Positions 8,598 through 16,154 are shown, counted from the stretch's first letter. The stretch: 64,000 nucleotides of DNA from Longicatena caecimuris (GCF_004341945.1 NZ_SMBP01000012.1:1-64000), one strand, 5' to 3'. Translations and numbers: made by a program. Notes: generated by a model from the letters alone, not told the origin.

Positions 8598-9758
8598 TTA
8601 TTTTACAATCAAACGTGCCATGACAATACCTTCACGTTCCTGTAAGCGCTGCACCAATTCTTCACTTACTTCATCATTGGTTTCTAAAATGGTATACGCA
8701 TAGTCTTTCTTACCTTTACTAGCCATGTTTTCAATATTGATACCATGATTACCTAACGCTGTGGATACGCTGCTGATCATATCCGGAATATTTTTATTAA
8801 TGATACAGATACGATACTTGGTTTCCTGTGTGATTTGCATATCCGGTAAATTCACAGAGTGCGTAATATTGCCATTTTCCAGATAATCCATGATTTCCTT
8901 AGCTGCCATCACGGCACAATTTTCTTCACTTTCCGGTGTTGAAGCACCTAAGTGAGGAACCCCAATAACATTATCAAACTGCATGAGCGCATTGGTAGGA
9001 AAATCGGTAACATAGCTGCCAATCTTACCTGCCTGTAAGGCTTTTACCATTGCTTCATCGTCCACAAGACCACCACGAGCGAAGTTTAAGACACGTACGC
9101 CATCCTTCATCATGGCAATGCCTTCCGCACTGACAATGTTTTTCGTAGCTTCCATGTAGGGTACATGCACGGTGATATAATCACATTCCTCAAAGATCGT
9201 TTTTAAATCCTTTGCATGATGAATGCGGGACTTTAAGGTCCATGCCGCCTGTACGGAAATATAAGGGTCATACCCATACACTTCCATGTCCATGGCTGCC
9301 GCTGCATTTGCCACTTGTACACCGATGGCACCTAAACCAATGACGCCCAACTTTTTTCCGGCAATCTCCGGACCGACAAACTGGCTCTTACCTTTTTCAA
9401 CCGCCTTGGAAATATCTTCACCTTCCAGTGATTTCACCCAGTTCACACCTTGAGCAATTTTACGGCCACTTAAGATCAGCGCCGCAATCACCAATTCTTT
9501 AACCGCATTGGCATTTGCTCCCGGTGTATTGAAGACAACAATACCTTGCTCACTGCACTTATCCAATGGAATATTATTGACGCCGGCACCGGCTCTGGCA
9601 ATACATTTCAAAGAAGCTGGAAATGCTACATCATGCAGCTTCGCGCTACGCACCATGATGGCATCATAGTCATCAAAGTCTTCGCTAAAGCTATATTTGG
9701 TTTCATCAAACTGTTGAATTCCTGCTTCTGCTATCTTATTAAATAATTTTACTTTCAT
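8598..9758 (-). CDS. serA: D-3-phosphoglycerate dehydrogenase SerA
   Basis: First committed step of serine synthesis: oxidises 3-phosphoglycerate to 3-phosphohydroxypyruvate with NAD. About 386 aa. The N-terminal substrate part is followed by the Rossmann NAD domain (GKKLGVIGLGAIGVQVANAA), catalytic Arg in LNFARGGLVDD and the catalytic His in VPHLGAST. An ACT domain closes the protein (about 315-386, from YRICIINKNIPDMISS), so serine feedback inhibition is likely. I start at MKVKLFNK: GAGGG lies 8 bases before it, whereas the upstream GTG of the open frame contains that site. It follows serC by 11 bases and shares its promoter, opposite to the serA-serC order of some bacteria. Confidence 0.95.
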   Translation of the reverse strand: MKVKLFNKIAEAGIQQFDETKYSFSEDFDDYDAIMVRSAKLHDVAFPASLKCIARAGAGVNNIPLDKCSEQGIVVFNTPGANANAVKELVIAALILSGRKIAQGVNWVKSLEGEDISKAVEKGKSQFVGPEIAGKKLGVIGLGAIGVQVANAAAAMDMEVYGYDPYISVQAAWTLKSRIHHAKDLKTIFEECDYITVHVPYMEATKNIVSAEGIAMMKDGVRVLNFARGGLVDDEAMVKALQAGKIGSYVTDFPTNALMQFDNVIGVPHLGASTPESEENCAVMAAKEIMDYLENGNITHSVNLPDMQITQETKYRICIINKNIPDMISSVSTALGNHGINIENMASKGKKDYAYTILETNDEVSEELVQRLQEREGIVMARLIVK

Positions 9759-9769
9759 ATGGTTTTCCC

Positions 9770-10855
9770 TCACTTATTTTCTTCTTCAAATTTCTTCATG
9801 AAGGCAATCAGTGTTTCTACACCTTCCATAGGCATGGCATTATAAATGGATGCCCGCATACCACCTACTGCACGATGGCCTTTCAGGTTGCTCATACCGG
9901 CTGCCGCACTTTCCTTCGCAAACAGTGCATCCAATTCTGCATTCGGAGAACGGAAAGTCACATTCATCAAAGAACGATCACTTGGATTTACCTGTGTCTG
10001 ATAGAAATCGCTTGTATCTAAATACGTATATAACAGCTTCGCTTTTTCTTCATTACGCTTTGCCATGACAGCTAAGCCACCCATCTCTTCGATCCATTCC
10101 AATACTAAGCCTAAAATATAGATGGCATACGTTGGTGGTGTGTTGTACATAGAATCTTTTTCGGCAAGTGGTGCATAATCCATCATAACAGGTGTAAATT
10201 CCTTCGCATGGCCAATCAGATCCTCACGTACAATGGCAACAGTCAAACCGGCGCAGCCCATGTTTTTCTGTGCTCCGGCAAAGATGATGCCATAATCCTC
10301 TACCCGAATCGGTTTTGATAAGATATTGCTGGACATATCCGCAACGATAGGCACTCCCTTTGTATCCGGTACATATTTCCACTCTGTACCATAGATCGTG
10401 TTATTGGCGCACAAATAAACATAATCCGCATCCTTGTTTAATGCCAGCTCCTGCTGTTTTGGAATATACGTAAAATCTTTATCCTTACTTGTTCCTGCCA
10501 AAGCAATATCCCCATATTTCTTCGCTTCGGCATATGCTTTATTGGCAAAATATCCGGTGACGATATAATCTGCTTTCCCTTTTTGCAGCAGATTTAAAGG
10601 CACCATTGAAAACTGTGAAGTTGCCCCTCCCTGCAGAAATAATACTTTATAGTTATTAGGAATTGCCAGAATGGTTCTAAGTCTTTCCTCTGTCTTTTTA
10701 ATAATGGCATCATATGCCTTGGAACGATGACTCATCTCCATGACCGACATTCCACTGCCCTCATAATTCAGCATCTGCGATTGTGCTTTTTTCAATACCT
10801 CCAGTGGCAGCATGGATGGTCCAGCTGAGAAGTTGTAAATTCTTTTTTCGGCCAT
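9770..10855 (-). CDS. serC: Phosphoserine aminotransferase SerC
   Basis: PLP enzyme converting 3-phosphohydroxypyruvate and glutamate to O-phosphoserine and 2-oxoglutarate; 361 aa, usual length. The family start YNFSAGPSMLPLEVL is intact; the PLP lysine is in FAGAQKNMGCAG near residue 196; HRAVGGMRASIYNA lies close to the C-terminus. It is the first gene of serC-serA. An AAGGAAGGTG site precedes the ATG. No phosphoserine phosphatase (SerB) gene lies beside them; the neighbouring HAD protein at 4867-5640 belongs to another HAD subfamily and should not be taken as SerB. Confidence 0.96.
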   Translation of the reverse strand: MAEKRIYNFSAGPSMLPLEVLKKAQSQMLNYEGSGMSVMEMSHRSKAYDAIIKKTEERLRTILAIPNNYKVLFLQGGATSQFSMVPLNLLQKGKADYIVTGYFANKAYAEAKKYGDIALAGTSKDKDFTYIPKQQELALNKDADYVYLCANNTIYGTEWKYVPDTKGVPIVADMSSNILSKPIRVEDYGIIFAGAQKNMGCAGLTVAIVREDLIGHAKEFTPVMMDYAPLAEKDSMYNTPPTYAIYILGLVLEWIEEMGGLAVMAKRNEEKAKLLYTYLDTSDFYQTQVNPSDRSLMNVTFRSPNAELDALFAKESAAAGMSNLKGHRAVGGMRASIYNAMPMEGVETLIAFMKKFEEENK

Positions 10856-10909
10856 AATTCGGCACCTTCCTTTCTTTTTACTTTATGTATGTGATGATAA
10901 TTATAGCAC

Positions 10910-10918
10910 ATATGAAAT
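10910..10918 (-). promoter_or_regulatory. Extended -10 promoter of serC-serA
   Basis: TGCTATAAT on the minus strand, 55 bases before serC. I see no T-box or other leader structure between it and the start codon. Confidence 0.55.
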
Positions 10919-11017
10919 AAAATGAAAGTGATAATGTAAAAAGCTTATAAATTTTCTGAAATAGTTTTCTTAACATAAACAATCCGGCGATGCTTGTCCT
11001 TGTATCAAAGACACAAT

Positions 11018-11045
11018 AAAAAAAGCACTATCCTAAAACGCTTTT
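11018..11045 (-). terminator. Terminator downstream of azlD
   Basis: On the minus strand AAAGC pairs with GCTTT over a 13-base loop and runs into seven U. It lies about 85 bases beyond the azlD stop; the rest of the serC-azlD gap shows nothing else. Confidence 0.55.
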
Positions 11046-11129
11046 ACATTAACGTCTAAAAGATAATGACTTTTTACTCTATGCAGATGGCATAAGCTCC
11101 TCTTTGCTGCCTTCATCATAAACATATGT

Positions 11130-11462
11130 TTAGGCAAAAACAACTTGAATCAGCATCATATAAACAAACGTGCCGCCAATAATACTGATCATATTATTAC
11201 GTTTCCATATATGTAACAAGACTACACATCCAATTCCCAGAAACTCTGGAATTCCATAGGGATATGACATAAAGGCTGTATGGCGGACACAATATATGAT
11301 AAGACAAAGCATGATTGCCATCGGTAATACTTTGCCAAGATATAGGATTCTTTTAGGAAGTTTATCCGGGTTTTTAAAGATGAGAAATGGTATCGCTCTG
11401 GTTAGGAAAGTACAAAAAGCTACAACTAAAATAATGCTCAACGATGCCTGTGTCGTTATCAT
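11130..11462 (-). CDS. azlD: AzlD-family branched-chain amino acid exporter subunit
   Basis: Small integral membrane subunit (110 aa, four predicted helices) that pairs with AzlC in an LIV-E type exporter of branched-chain amino acids and analogues. The family pattern is visible in FCTFLTRAIPFLIF near the N-terminus, followed by LGKVLPMAIMLCLIIYC. The ATG overlaps the azlC stop by four bases (ATGA), so translation is coupled. The gene lacks its own promoter. Confidence 0.9.
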   Translation of the reverse strand: MITTQASLSIILVVAFCTFLTRAIPFLIFKNPDKLPKRILYLGKVLPMAIMLCLIIYCVRHTAFMSYPYGIPEFLGIGCVVLLHIWKRNNMISIIGGTFVYMMLIQVVFA

Positions 11463-12154
11463 GATCGTTCTTCCTTTCTTCGTTCAACTTTTTTCTCAAA
11501 GATCAGCAAGAAGATAACCAGAAGCAATAATGCCGGTAATAAAAAGTTATCAAAGCCAAAGACAACAATACTTATAAGAATGGCGAAAGCCGCAATATAA
11601 GCAGGCAGATGATTAACAGTATGCAGCCATTGTTCTACAAAGATGACAGTAAACAAAGCTGTCATAGCAAAGTCAATTCCGGTTGTATCAAAATTTAACA
11701 GACTTCCTAAAACGGCACCAATCACTGATCCTATGACCCAGTAGCATTGATCAAAGAGAGAAATGAAAAACATCAACTTCTTCCCATGTTCCTCTTTTTG
11801 ATCAGGAATGGCACATAATAAAGAATAGGTTTCATCTGTTAAAGAGAATATCATATACCACTTCTTTTTTCCCATTCTGCTAAACACATCTAGAAAAGAT
11901 AATCCATAAAACAATTGTCTAGCATTTACTGTAAGTGTAACTATTGCCGCCTCTAGCAAATGAAAACCAGAATGAAAAAAAGTTAACATAACGAACTGCA
12001 TACTGCCTGCATAAACAAAAAAACTCATGAAAAAGGCCCACAGCGCAGAATATCCTTGTTGTTCACATAAGATGCCAAATGCCATACCTAAAAAGACATA
12101 CCCAATCATAACCGGAAAGCTTAATTTTATAGCTTCTTTCACAATTTCTTTCAA
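11459..12154 (-). CDS. azlC: AzlC-family branched-chain amino acid exporter
   Basis: Large subunit of the two-component exporter; about 231 aa with 5-6 membrane helices. The AzlC signature is clear: FPVMIGYVFLGMAFGILCEQQG, then SFFVYAGSMQFVML and NARQLFYGLSFL. The start is uncertain: the first codon of the frame is GTG but AGGGG abuts it, while the TTG three codons on has that site 8 bases upstream, so I prefer the TTG. A promoter TTGTAA-17-TACAAT precedes it. Its substrates in this organism are inferred from the family. Confidence 0.9.
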   Translation of the reverse strand: MKEIVKEAIKLSFPVMIGYVFLGMAFGILCEQQGYSALWAFFMSFFVYAGSMQFVMLTFFHSGFHLLEAAIVTLTVNARQLFYGLSFLDVFSRMGKKKWYMIFSLTDETYSLLCAIPDQKEEHGKKLMFFISLFDQCYWVIGSVIGAVLGSLLNFDTTGIDFAMTALFTVIFVEQWLHTVNHLPAYIAAFAILISIVVFGFDNFLLPALLLLVIFLLIFEKKVERRKEERS

Positions 12155-12179
12155 TACTATCACCCCTATTTAGTTTCTT

Positions 12180-12208
12180 ATTGTAATGGATTTATTGAAA
12201 TATTACAA
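12180..12208 (-). promoter_or_regulatory. Promoter of azlC-azlD
   Basis: TTGTAA (12203-12208) and TACAAT (12180-12185) on the minus strand with a 17-nt spacer, 25 bases before the chosen TTG start. Confidence 0.5.
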
Positions 12209-12314
12209 CTATACCATAGACAATAGCTTTTCTTTATCAATAAGAAATGATCGCATAGTTAAATTATACTTTTTCGTTAAAGTCGTTTATTGTCAATTTT
12301 TTCATTCTTTATTA

Positions 12315-12344
12315 TTGACAAGATGACCCCCTGCATGATATATT
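12315..12344 (+). promoter_or_regulatory. Promoter of tRNA-Ala
   Basis: Perfect TTGACA (12315-12320) and TATATT (12339-12344), spacer 18 nt, placing the start about 12 bases before the mature tRNA. Confidence 0.65.
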
Positions 12345-12363
12345 ATGTAAGCACTCAAGAAAT

Positions 12364-12439
12364 GGGGTTTTAGCTCAGCTGGGAGAGCACCTGCCTTGCA
12401 CGCAGGGGGTCATCGGTTCGATCCCGATAAGCTCCACCA
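12364..12439 (+). tRNA. tRNA-Ala (anticodon UGC)
   Basis: 76 nt with encoded CCA. Acceptor GGGGTTT pairs with AAGCTCC and includes the G3-U70 pair that is the alanine identity element. D-arm TAGCTCAGCTGGGAGAGC, anticodon loop CTTGCAC with TGC, and T-arm GGTTCGATCCC are all canonical. It stands alone with its own promoter and terminator. Such single tRNA genes are common insertion points, and the AT-rich accessory block begins just after it. Confidence 0.98.
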
Positions 12440-12451
12440 ATAAACATAGTA

Positions 12452-12479
12452 GATTCCGAAATATCGGGATCTTTTTTTT
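12452..12479 (+). terminator. Terminator of tRNA-Ala
   Basis: GAT-CCGA pairs with TCGG-ATC and is followed by eight T. Confidence 0.8.
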
Positions 12480-12550
12480 GGTAAAAAACGATTACTGAGA
12501 TTGGCAAACACCTTATTGTTAAAACCACAATTGCTTATACGTAATCATAA

Positions 12551-12805
12551 TAAAAAAAAGGCATTGCTGCCTCAATATATAAAAAAAGTAACCTGGGGAC
12601 AGGTTACATTTAGGAACGCCTTTATCCTGTGCGTGCAAGAATTTAGAGAACAAAGGCTGAAATGTCCAGAATACGTCTGAGATATCGGCGACGCACATTC
12701 AAATACTGCATGGGAGTGCAATACTTCAACGTCTGAACATGATCCTTTTCCACCCATTGGGCTTCCCCCGGATCCCCCATTGCAAGAACTCACCCCGTTC
12801 TTGCA
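12551..12805 (-). mobile_element. Possible small mobile-element remnant flanked by hairpins
   Basis: A roughly 250-base segment of clearly higher GC than the surrounding DNA. At its left are two minus-strand hairpins with U-tracts: GGCA/TGCC (12560-12571) and the perfect GTAACCTG-TCCC-CAGGTTAC (12588-12607). At its right is a perfect TGCAAGAAC/GTTCTTGCA hairpin (12781-12805). Between them lies a 45-codon minus frame. The CCTGTCCCCAGG palindrome resembles REP-type hairpins found near small transposases. I see no transposase core or target-site duplication, so the nature of the element is only suggested. Confidence 0.3.
12643..12780 (-). pseudogene. 45-codon fragment, possibly a transposase C-terminus
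   Basis: Short minus-strand frame with the stretch DHVQTLKYCTPMQYL followed by the very basic NVRRRYLRRIL. The first part weakly recalls the end of IS3-type integrase domains (KY.TP..Y), but no DDE residues remain and no ribosome binding site precedes the ATG. It may be a remnant or a chance frame inside a structured element. An overlapping 73-codon frame (12572-12793) has low-complexity Gly/Ser composition and is less convincing. Confidence 0.2.
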
Positions 12806-12965
12806 CTTTTATTTTATCCTAAATCTTTATGTAAAACAATATTTTTGGTAAAAGTTGCCATTTATTTCAAAAAAAGTTAATTAAATACAAAATATGGCAA
12901 AAACCGTCAAATACGGATATATGTTTTATTGCGTTTAAAAGAACTTCAGCATCTGATACCATACA

Positions 12966-12998
12966 TAAAGAAAACTTCTTTTTTAAGAAAAGAAGTTA
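12966..12998 (-). terminator. Terminator of peptide gene 2
   Basis: AACTTCTTTT pairs with AAAAGAAGTT directly at the stop codon of the second peptide gene; the minus-strand U-tract is UUUUCUUU. Confidence 0.65.
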
Positions 12999-13112
12999 TA
13001 CTTTTATATGGATTCTTGAATGTGAAATAGCAGCTGATGGTTTCGTGTCTGCAAATACACAAGTAGCCATTAAGCATAATCCACAAACACCAGCAATAAA
13101 TAATTTTTTCAT
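12996..13112 (-). CDS. Secreted peptide precursor 2, candidate quorum-sensing pheromone (38 aa)
   Basis: A 38-codon gene missed by length cut-offs. The product begins MKKLFIAGVCGLCLMA, a textbook short signal peptide (two Lys, then a hydrophobic core to about residue 20, TCVFADT as a likely cleavage zone), and ends in ISHSRIHIKV. It aligns over its whole length with peptide 1 (13212-13328), about 84 percent identical, with an invariant last heptapeptide SRIHIKV. AAGGA abuts an upstream ATG and is 6 bases before the chosen ATG. Size, signal peptide, conserved short C-terminus and position just downstream of two HTH-TPR regulators on the same strand match PapR, NprX, Phr and SHP-type precursors. 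Function is inferred; export and processing route are unknown. Confidence 0.75.
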   Translation of the reverse strand: MKKLFIAGVCGLCLMATCVFADTKPSAAISHSRIHIKV

Positions 13113-13127
13113 AATCATTCCTTATTT

Positions 13128-13186
13128 TAAAAAGCAAGAAAAGTCTCGTTTTCTGAATATCAGAATGCTATTTTCTTGCTTTTTAA
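13128..13186 (-). terminator. Long hairpin between the two peptide genes
   Basis: AAAAAGCAAGAAAA pairs with TTTTCTTGCTTTTT, with an inner TCTGA/TCAGA stem. The U-rich 3' arm could terminate or attenuate transcription after peptide gene 1. I see no convincing separate promoter for peptide gene 2, so partial read-through may set the ratio of the two peptides. Confidence 0.6.
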
Positions 13187-13211
13187 TTTTTTTAACTATA
13201 TTAAAAATCTT

Positions 13212-13328
13212 TTATACTTTTATATGTATGCGAGATGGTGAAATTGCAGCTGATGGTTTAGTATCAGTAAAAACAAATGTAGCCATCAAACACAATCCAC
13301 AAATACCAGCAATAACCAATTTTTTCAT
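13212..13328 (-). CDS. Secreted peptide precursor 1, candidate quorum-sensing pheromone (38 aa)
   Basis: A 38-codon gene starting MKKLVIAGICGLCLMATFVF, a short signal peptide, followed by TDTKPSAAISPSRIHIKV. It differs from peptide 2 at six positions, of which four are in the signal region and one (P versus H at residue 31) immediately precedes the invariant SRIHIKV. Many differences from its twin are silent at DNA level, so the protein sequence has been kept under selection after duplication. It follows the 409-aa regulator on the same strand and has its own promoter with an overlapping palindrome (13390-13418). Likely role: precursor of a secreted, re-imported signal for the neighbouring regulators. 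No cognate assignment between the two peptides and two regulators can be made from sequence. Confidence 0.75.
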   Translation of the reverse strand: MKKLVIAGICGLCLMATFVFTDTKPSAAISPSRIHIKV

Positions 13329-13489
13329 AATCATTAACCTAATTCCCTGATTATGTTTAGACCATATGCATATCATCATCGACAGGCATATGATAATTGA
13401 TTATCTTGGATTAAACAATAAAACGGCCTTTTATTAATAATAAATAACTTTATTTTAAAATTTCGCTAAATTATCAAATAATTATCAAC
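13329..13489 (-). promoter_or_regulatory. Promoter, operator-like palindrome and leader hairpin of the peptide genes
   Basis: On the minus strand TTGTTT (13413-13418) and TATCAT (13390-13395) are 17 nt apart. The -10 lies within the perfect inverted repeat GATAAT-CA-ATTATC (13392-13405), a good operator candidate. Two further GATAAT copies occur upstream (about 13469-13484). The leader then contains a CATATG...CATATG inverted repeat (13363-13392) that can form a hairpin. Control by the adjacent regulators is inference. Confidence 0.45.
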
Positions 13490-14719
13490 TTATATCATTT
13501 CTTCTAGAACTTTATCATATATATATAGTTTTTTATAACAATTAGTTTCATTTATTAATTTTCTTAATTCAAATTGGAAGACTATAGCAAGATCTTTATC
13601 TTTATTAAAAGGTAAGATTTTTTCCATTATTAAATCCTGTTTTTCTATTGAACTTAGCGCTTTGTAATTTGCATAGAAAAAGTACATATGTTGTGCAAAA
13701 ACAGGATATTTCTCAATATTTTCAACCGGTGGTATGTTAATGTTTAATTCCAATCTACTCTGACAATTTGCCATATATAATAAGTCAATCAAATTAAATG
13801 TTTTTTGGTGTTTTACCATTAATTTAAAATATCTTAGAGATATTTGATATTCTTTTTCATAATGATATATATTGGCAAGTGTAGAGTATGTTTCTCCTAT
13901 TTTATAATCTGACACTAATGCATTTTCTAATATCCCTTCCATTTTTTCTATGTAATCTAACCTTTTACTTTTATTTATATATGTATATAAGATAATATAG
14001 TAATTATATACATCAACTAATCTTATATAATTTTTTGCATGCAGAAAAGTTTGTTCCAAATCTGATAATACTTCATTCATACAATCAAATTTGTTAGTTA
14101 TAGAAAAGTATTTTACGATTAATAGTTTCATATAGGGCTTATCACTTTTTATTAAATTATATTTTTTTATCGAATTAGTATAAGCCTCACAGTTTTCCGT
14201 AGCATAAAGTGCTGCTCTTTCTATAATCAATATTTTGTATAAATCACTATAAACACTTGGGAATATTTCGAGCATTTTCTCATAATGCTTTGCTTTATGT
14301 TCTGTTATAAATTCATTTTTTAAATAATGGTTTTTAACATCAGTAATCAATTCATGTATCTCAGAATAATAAACATAATTTTTTAATCTATTCAACAACC
14401 TTAGAATTTTATATGATATTGTCATAATAGCATCAATATCATAAAACTCAATCGCTTCATATAAAGAAGTTAAAGATAATTCAACAGCATCATCTACTTT
14501 TTTGAAAAATCCAAATTTTAAATTAAACTTTTGTAGAATTTCAGGATAAATGCTATTTCTACAAATATATCCTTGTTCTAACTTTTTTAAAGTATTAACA
14601 CAACAAACATTCATACAAAAATTACTTTTATTGAACTTTTCAGAATCAAAACTAAATAACTCTTCTCTATAAACACCTATCAATAAACCAATTAAACGTT
14701 TTCTCTCTTTTATATTCAT
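13490..14719 (-). CDS. HTH-TPR regulator B, RRNPP-like peptide receptor
   Basis: 409-aa cytoplasmic protein. Residues 1-65 look like a divergent XRE-type helix-turn-helix (RLIGLLIGVYREEL, then CVNTLKKLEQG). The rest is all-helical with TPR-like spacing, for example GETYSTLANIYHYEKEYQISLRYFKL around residues 270-295. It is clearly paralogous to the next gene upstream: shared stretches include LKNYVYYSEIHELITDVKNHYL and YMANCQSRLELNI. Architecture and length fit RRNPP regulators (PlcR, NprR, PrgX, AimR), which bind short re-imported peptides in the TPR groove. A ribosome binding site AGGAG precedes the ATG; the gene has its own extended -10 promoter. The AT content is far above the neighbouring core genes, suggesting acquisition. 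Target genes unknown. Confidence 0.75.
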   Translation of the reverse strand: MNIKERKRLIGLLIGVYREELFSFDSEKFNKSNFCMNVCCVNTLKKLEQGYICRNSIYPEILQKFNLKFGFFKKVDDAVELSLTSLYEAIEFYDIDAIMTISYKILRLLNRLKNYVYYSEIHELITDVKNHYLKNEFITEHKAKHYEKMLEIFPSVYSDLYKILIIERAALYATENCEAYTNSIKKYNLIKSDKPYMKLLIVKYFSITNKFDCMNEVLSDLEQTFLHAKNYIRLVDVYNYYIILYTYINKSKRLDYIEKMEGILENALVSDYKIGETYSTLANIYHYEKEYQISLRYFKLMVKHQKTFNLIDLLYMANCQSRLELNINIPPVENIEKYPVFAQHMYFFYANYKALSSIEKQDLIMEKILPFNKDKDLAIVFQFELRKLINETNCYKKLYIYDKVLEEMI

Positions 14720-14778
14720 AAAGACTCCTAAACCTCATATAAAAAGTATCTTCATAAATCAAAATATTTATATGATTC

Positions 14779-14787
14779 ATTATACCA
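14779..14787 (-). promoter_or_regulatory. Extended -10 promoter of regulator B
   Basis: TGGTATAAT on the minus strand, 60 bases before the start codon, separating regulator B from regulator A as its own transcription unit. Confidence 0.5.
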
Positions 14788-14834
14788 AAATAAATACATA
14801 AATAAAAATCAATTAGATTTTTTTCAAAAAAGCA

Positions 14835-16088
14835 TTAATTATAATCTTCACCATTGTTTTCTATCATTTCTTCAAACATATTCAAATAACTATAATTGTT
14901 TTTATTTACAAATGTTTTTCTTAGCTCATATCGTGTTATATCTATTAACCCTTTATCTGATAATAAAGGTGCGATTTTTTTCATGATAATTTTTTGTTTA
15001 ACAAATGCTTCAACATCATAGTTTTGATAAAAGTTATACAAATATTGTAATACTAAAGGATGTTTTGCAAGAATATCTTGTGTTAAAGTAGGTATATCAA
15101 TCAATAAATTCAAATGGCTTTGACAATTTGCCATATAGATTATATCAGTTATATGCATATTATCTCTATATTTCATAACTTTATTAAAATAGATAAGGGC
15201 TTCTTCATAATTCTTTTCCATGTGCAACGTATTTGCAATACTAGAACAAATTTCACTTACTTTAAATTTAGGAATATTTTCGTTTTCTAAAATCTTATTT
15301 ATTTTATTGAGATAATGTATTCTTCGCTTTTTCTCAATTTCCGAAAATAATAAAAAGGCATAATTATAAATATCAATCAATCTAACAAAATTCTTCTCTT
15401 CTAGAAACTTGTCTTCCAAATAATCAATTTCCTCTTTCAATGATAGATATTGTTCCGTTATCGCATAATATTGTAACATGTACAACCTTAATAATGGATG
15501 ATTATCATCTTTTATATTTAGCTTTCTTATCTTCTTACGATATTCATCTATGTTATCAATTGCAATCGATAAAGCACTCGCCATAATTAGCTGTTTCAAT
15601 AAAACATCAAACTTTTTAGGTAATAAATTTAGAATCTGTTCATAATGTTTAGATGTAGTACTGGCAACCTCTTTATCCTCTAAATAATATCTGTTTACAT
15701 CAAAAAATATATTATATAGTTCTGAATAATATACATAATTTCTAACACGTTCGAGCAAATTTAGAATTTTGTCACAAATCCTGCCAATGCCCTCTAAATC
15801 AAAATATTCAATCGCCTCATACAATGGTTCCATCATCATCTCAACAGCAGTGTCAACTTCGGGGAAATAATCAAAACGCAGCTTCAATTTAGCAAGTAAT
15901 TCATCATATACTTCATCAGAACGACTACATTCGCCACTTTCAATTCTTTTTAAGGTATTGATCGTACAAATACCATCACAAAATCTTAATAACGTATACT
16001 CATTCTGTGTATTATGACGTTTTTCTTCACGGTAGATCCTTATTAATTTACCAATGACACGAATTCTGTTTTTGTTTTTAATTCTCAC
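14835..16088 (-). CDS. HTH-TPR regulator A, RRNPP-like peptide receptor
   Basis: 417-aa paralogue of the gene downstream. The N-terminal HTH is easier to see here: IGKLIRIYREEKR, then LLRFCDGICTINTLKRIESGECSRSDEVYDELL (about residues 12-65). The remaining helical body carries TPR-like repeats, such as SEICSSIANTLHMEKNYEEALIYFNKVMKYR. The start codon is GTG with GAGGAG 7 bases before it. A near-consensus promoter upstream overlaps a TTTCCA/TGGAAA palindrome. Together with regulator B and the two peptide genes it forms a duplicated receptor-signal module. No recombinase or phage gene is near, so the arbitrium (AimR-AimP) interpretation is less likely than a host quorum-sensing role. Receptor function is inferred. 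Confidence 0.75.
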   Translation of the reverse strand: MRIKNKNRIRVIGKLIRIYREEKRHNTQNEYTLLRFCDGICTINTLKRIESGECSRSDEVYDELLAKLKLRFDYFPEVDTAVEMMMEPLYEAIEYFDLEGIGRICDKILNLLERVRNYVYYSELYNIFFDVNRYYLEDKEVASTTSKHYEQILNLLPKKFDVLLKQLIMASALSIAIDNIDEYRKKIRKLNIKDDNHPLLRLYMLQYYAITEQYLSLKEEIDYLEDKFLEEKNFVRLIDIYNYAFLLFSEIEKKRRIHYLNKINKILENENIPKFKVSEICSSIANTLHMEKNYEEALIYFNKVMKYRDNMHITDIIYMANCQSHLNLLIDIPTLTQDILAKHPLVLQYLYNFYQNYDVEAFVKQKIIMKKIAPLLSDKGLIDITRYELRKTFVNKNNYSYLNMFEEMIENNGEDYN

Positions 16089-16125
16089 TAAAATTCTCCT
16101 CTACATAATCACTCCCCCTCACATA

Positions 16126-16154
16126 AGTATAAAGTATTTTCCATTTTTTGGAAA
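16126..16154 (-). promoter_or_regulatory. Promoter with overlapping palindrome, regulator A
   Basis: TTTCCA (16149-16154) and TATACT (16126-16131) are 17 nt apart on the minus strand. The -35 is one arm of TTTCCA-AAAAA-TGGAAA (16138-16154), a candidate site for autoregulation. Confidence 0.45.

Larger units (their letters stand above)
12440..12995. other. Intergenic region tRNA-Ala to peptide genes
   Basis: No intact gene. It contains the tRNA terminator (12452-12479), the mobile-element-like segment (12551-12805) and the terminator of the second peptide gene (12966-12998). The part 12806-12965 is very AT-rich and featureless. Confidence 0.6.

Noticed and set aside
12946-13137. 63-codon minus frame over peptide gene 2
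   Set aside because: Different frame from the 38-aa signal-peptide gene; its product has no meaningful pattern and it spans the hairpin terminator.
13490-16088. Phage arbitrium (AimR-AimP) system
   Set aside because: Architecture is similar, but no integrase, repressor, aimX-like RNA or other phage gene is in the neighbourhood, and two receptors in a row are unusual for arbitrium.
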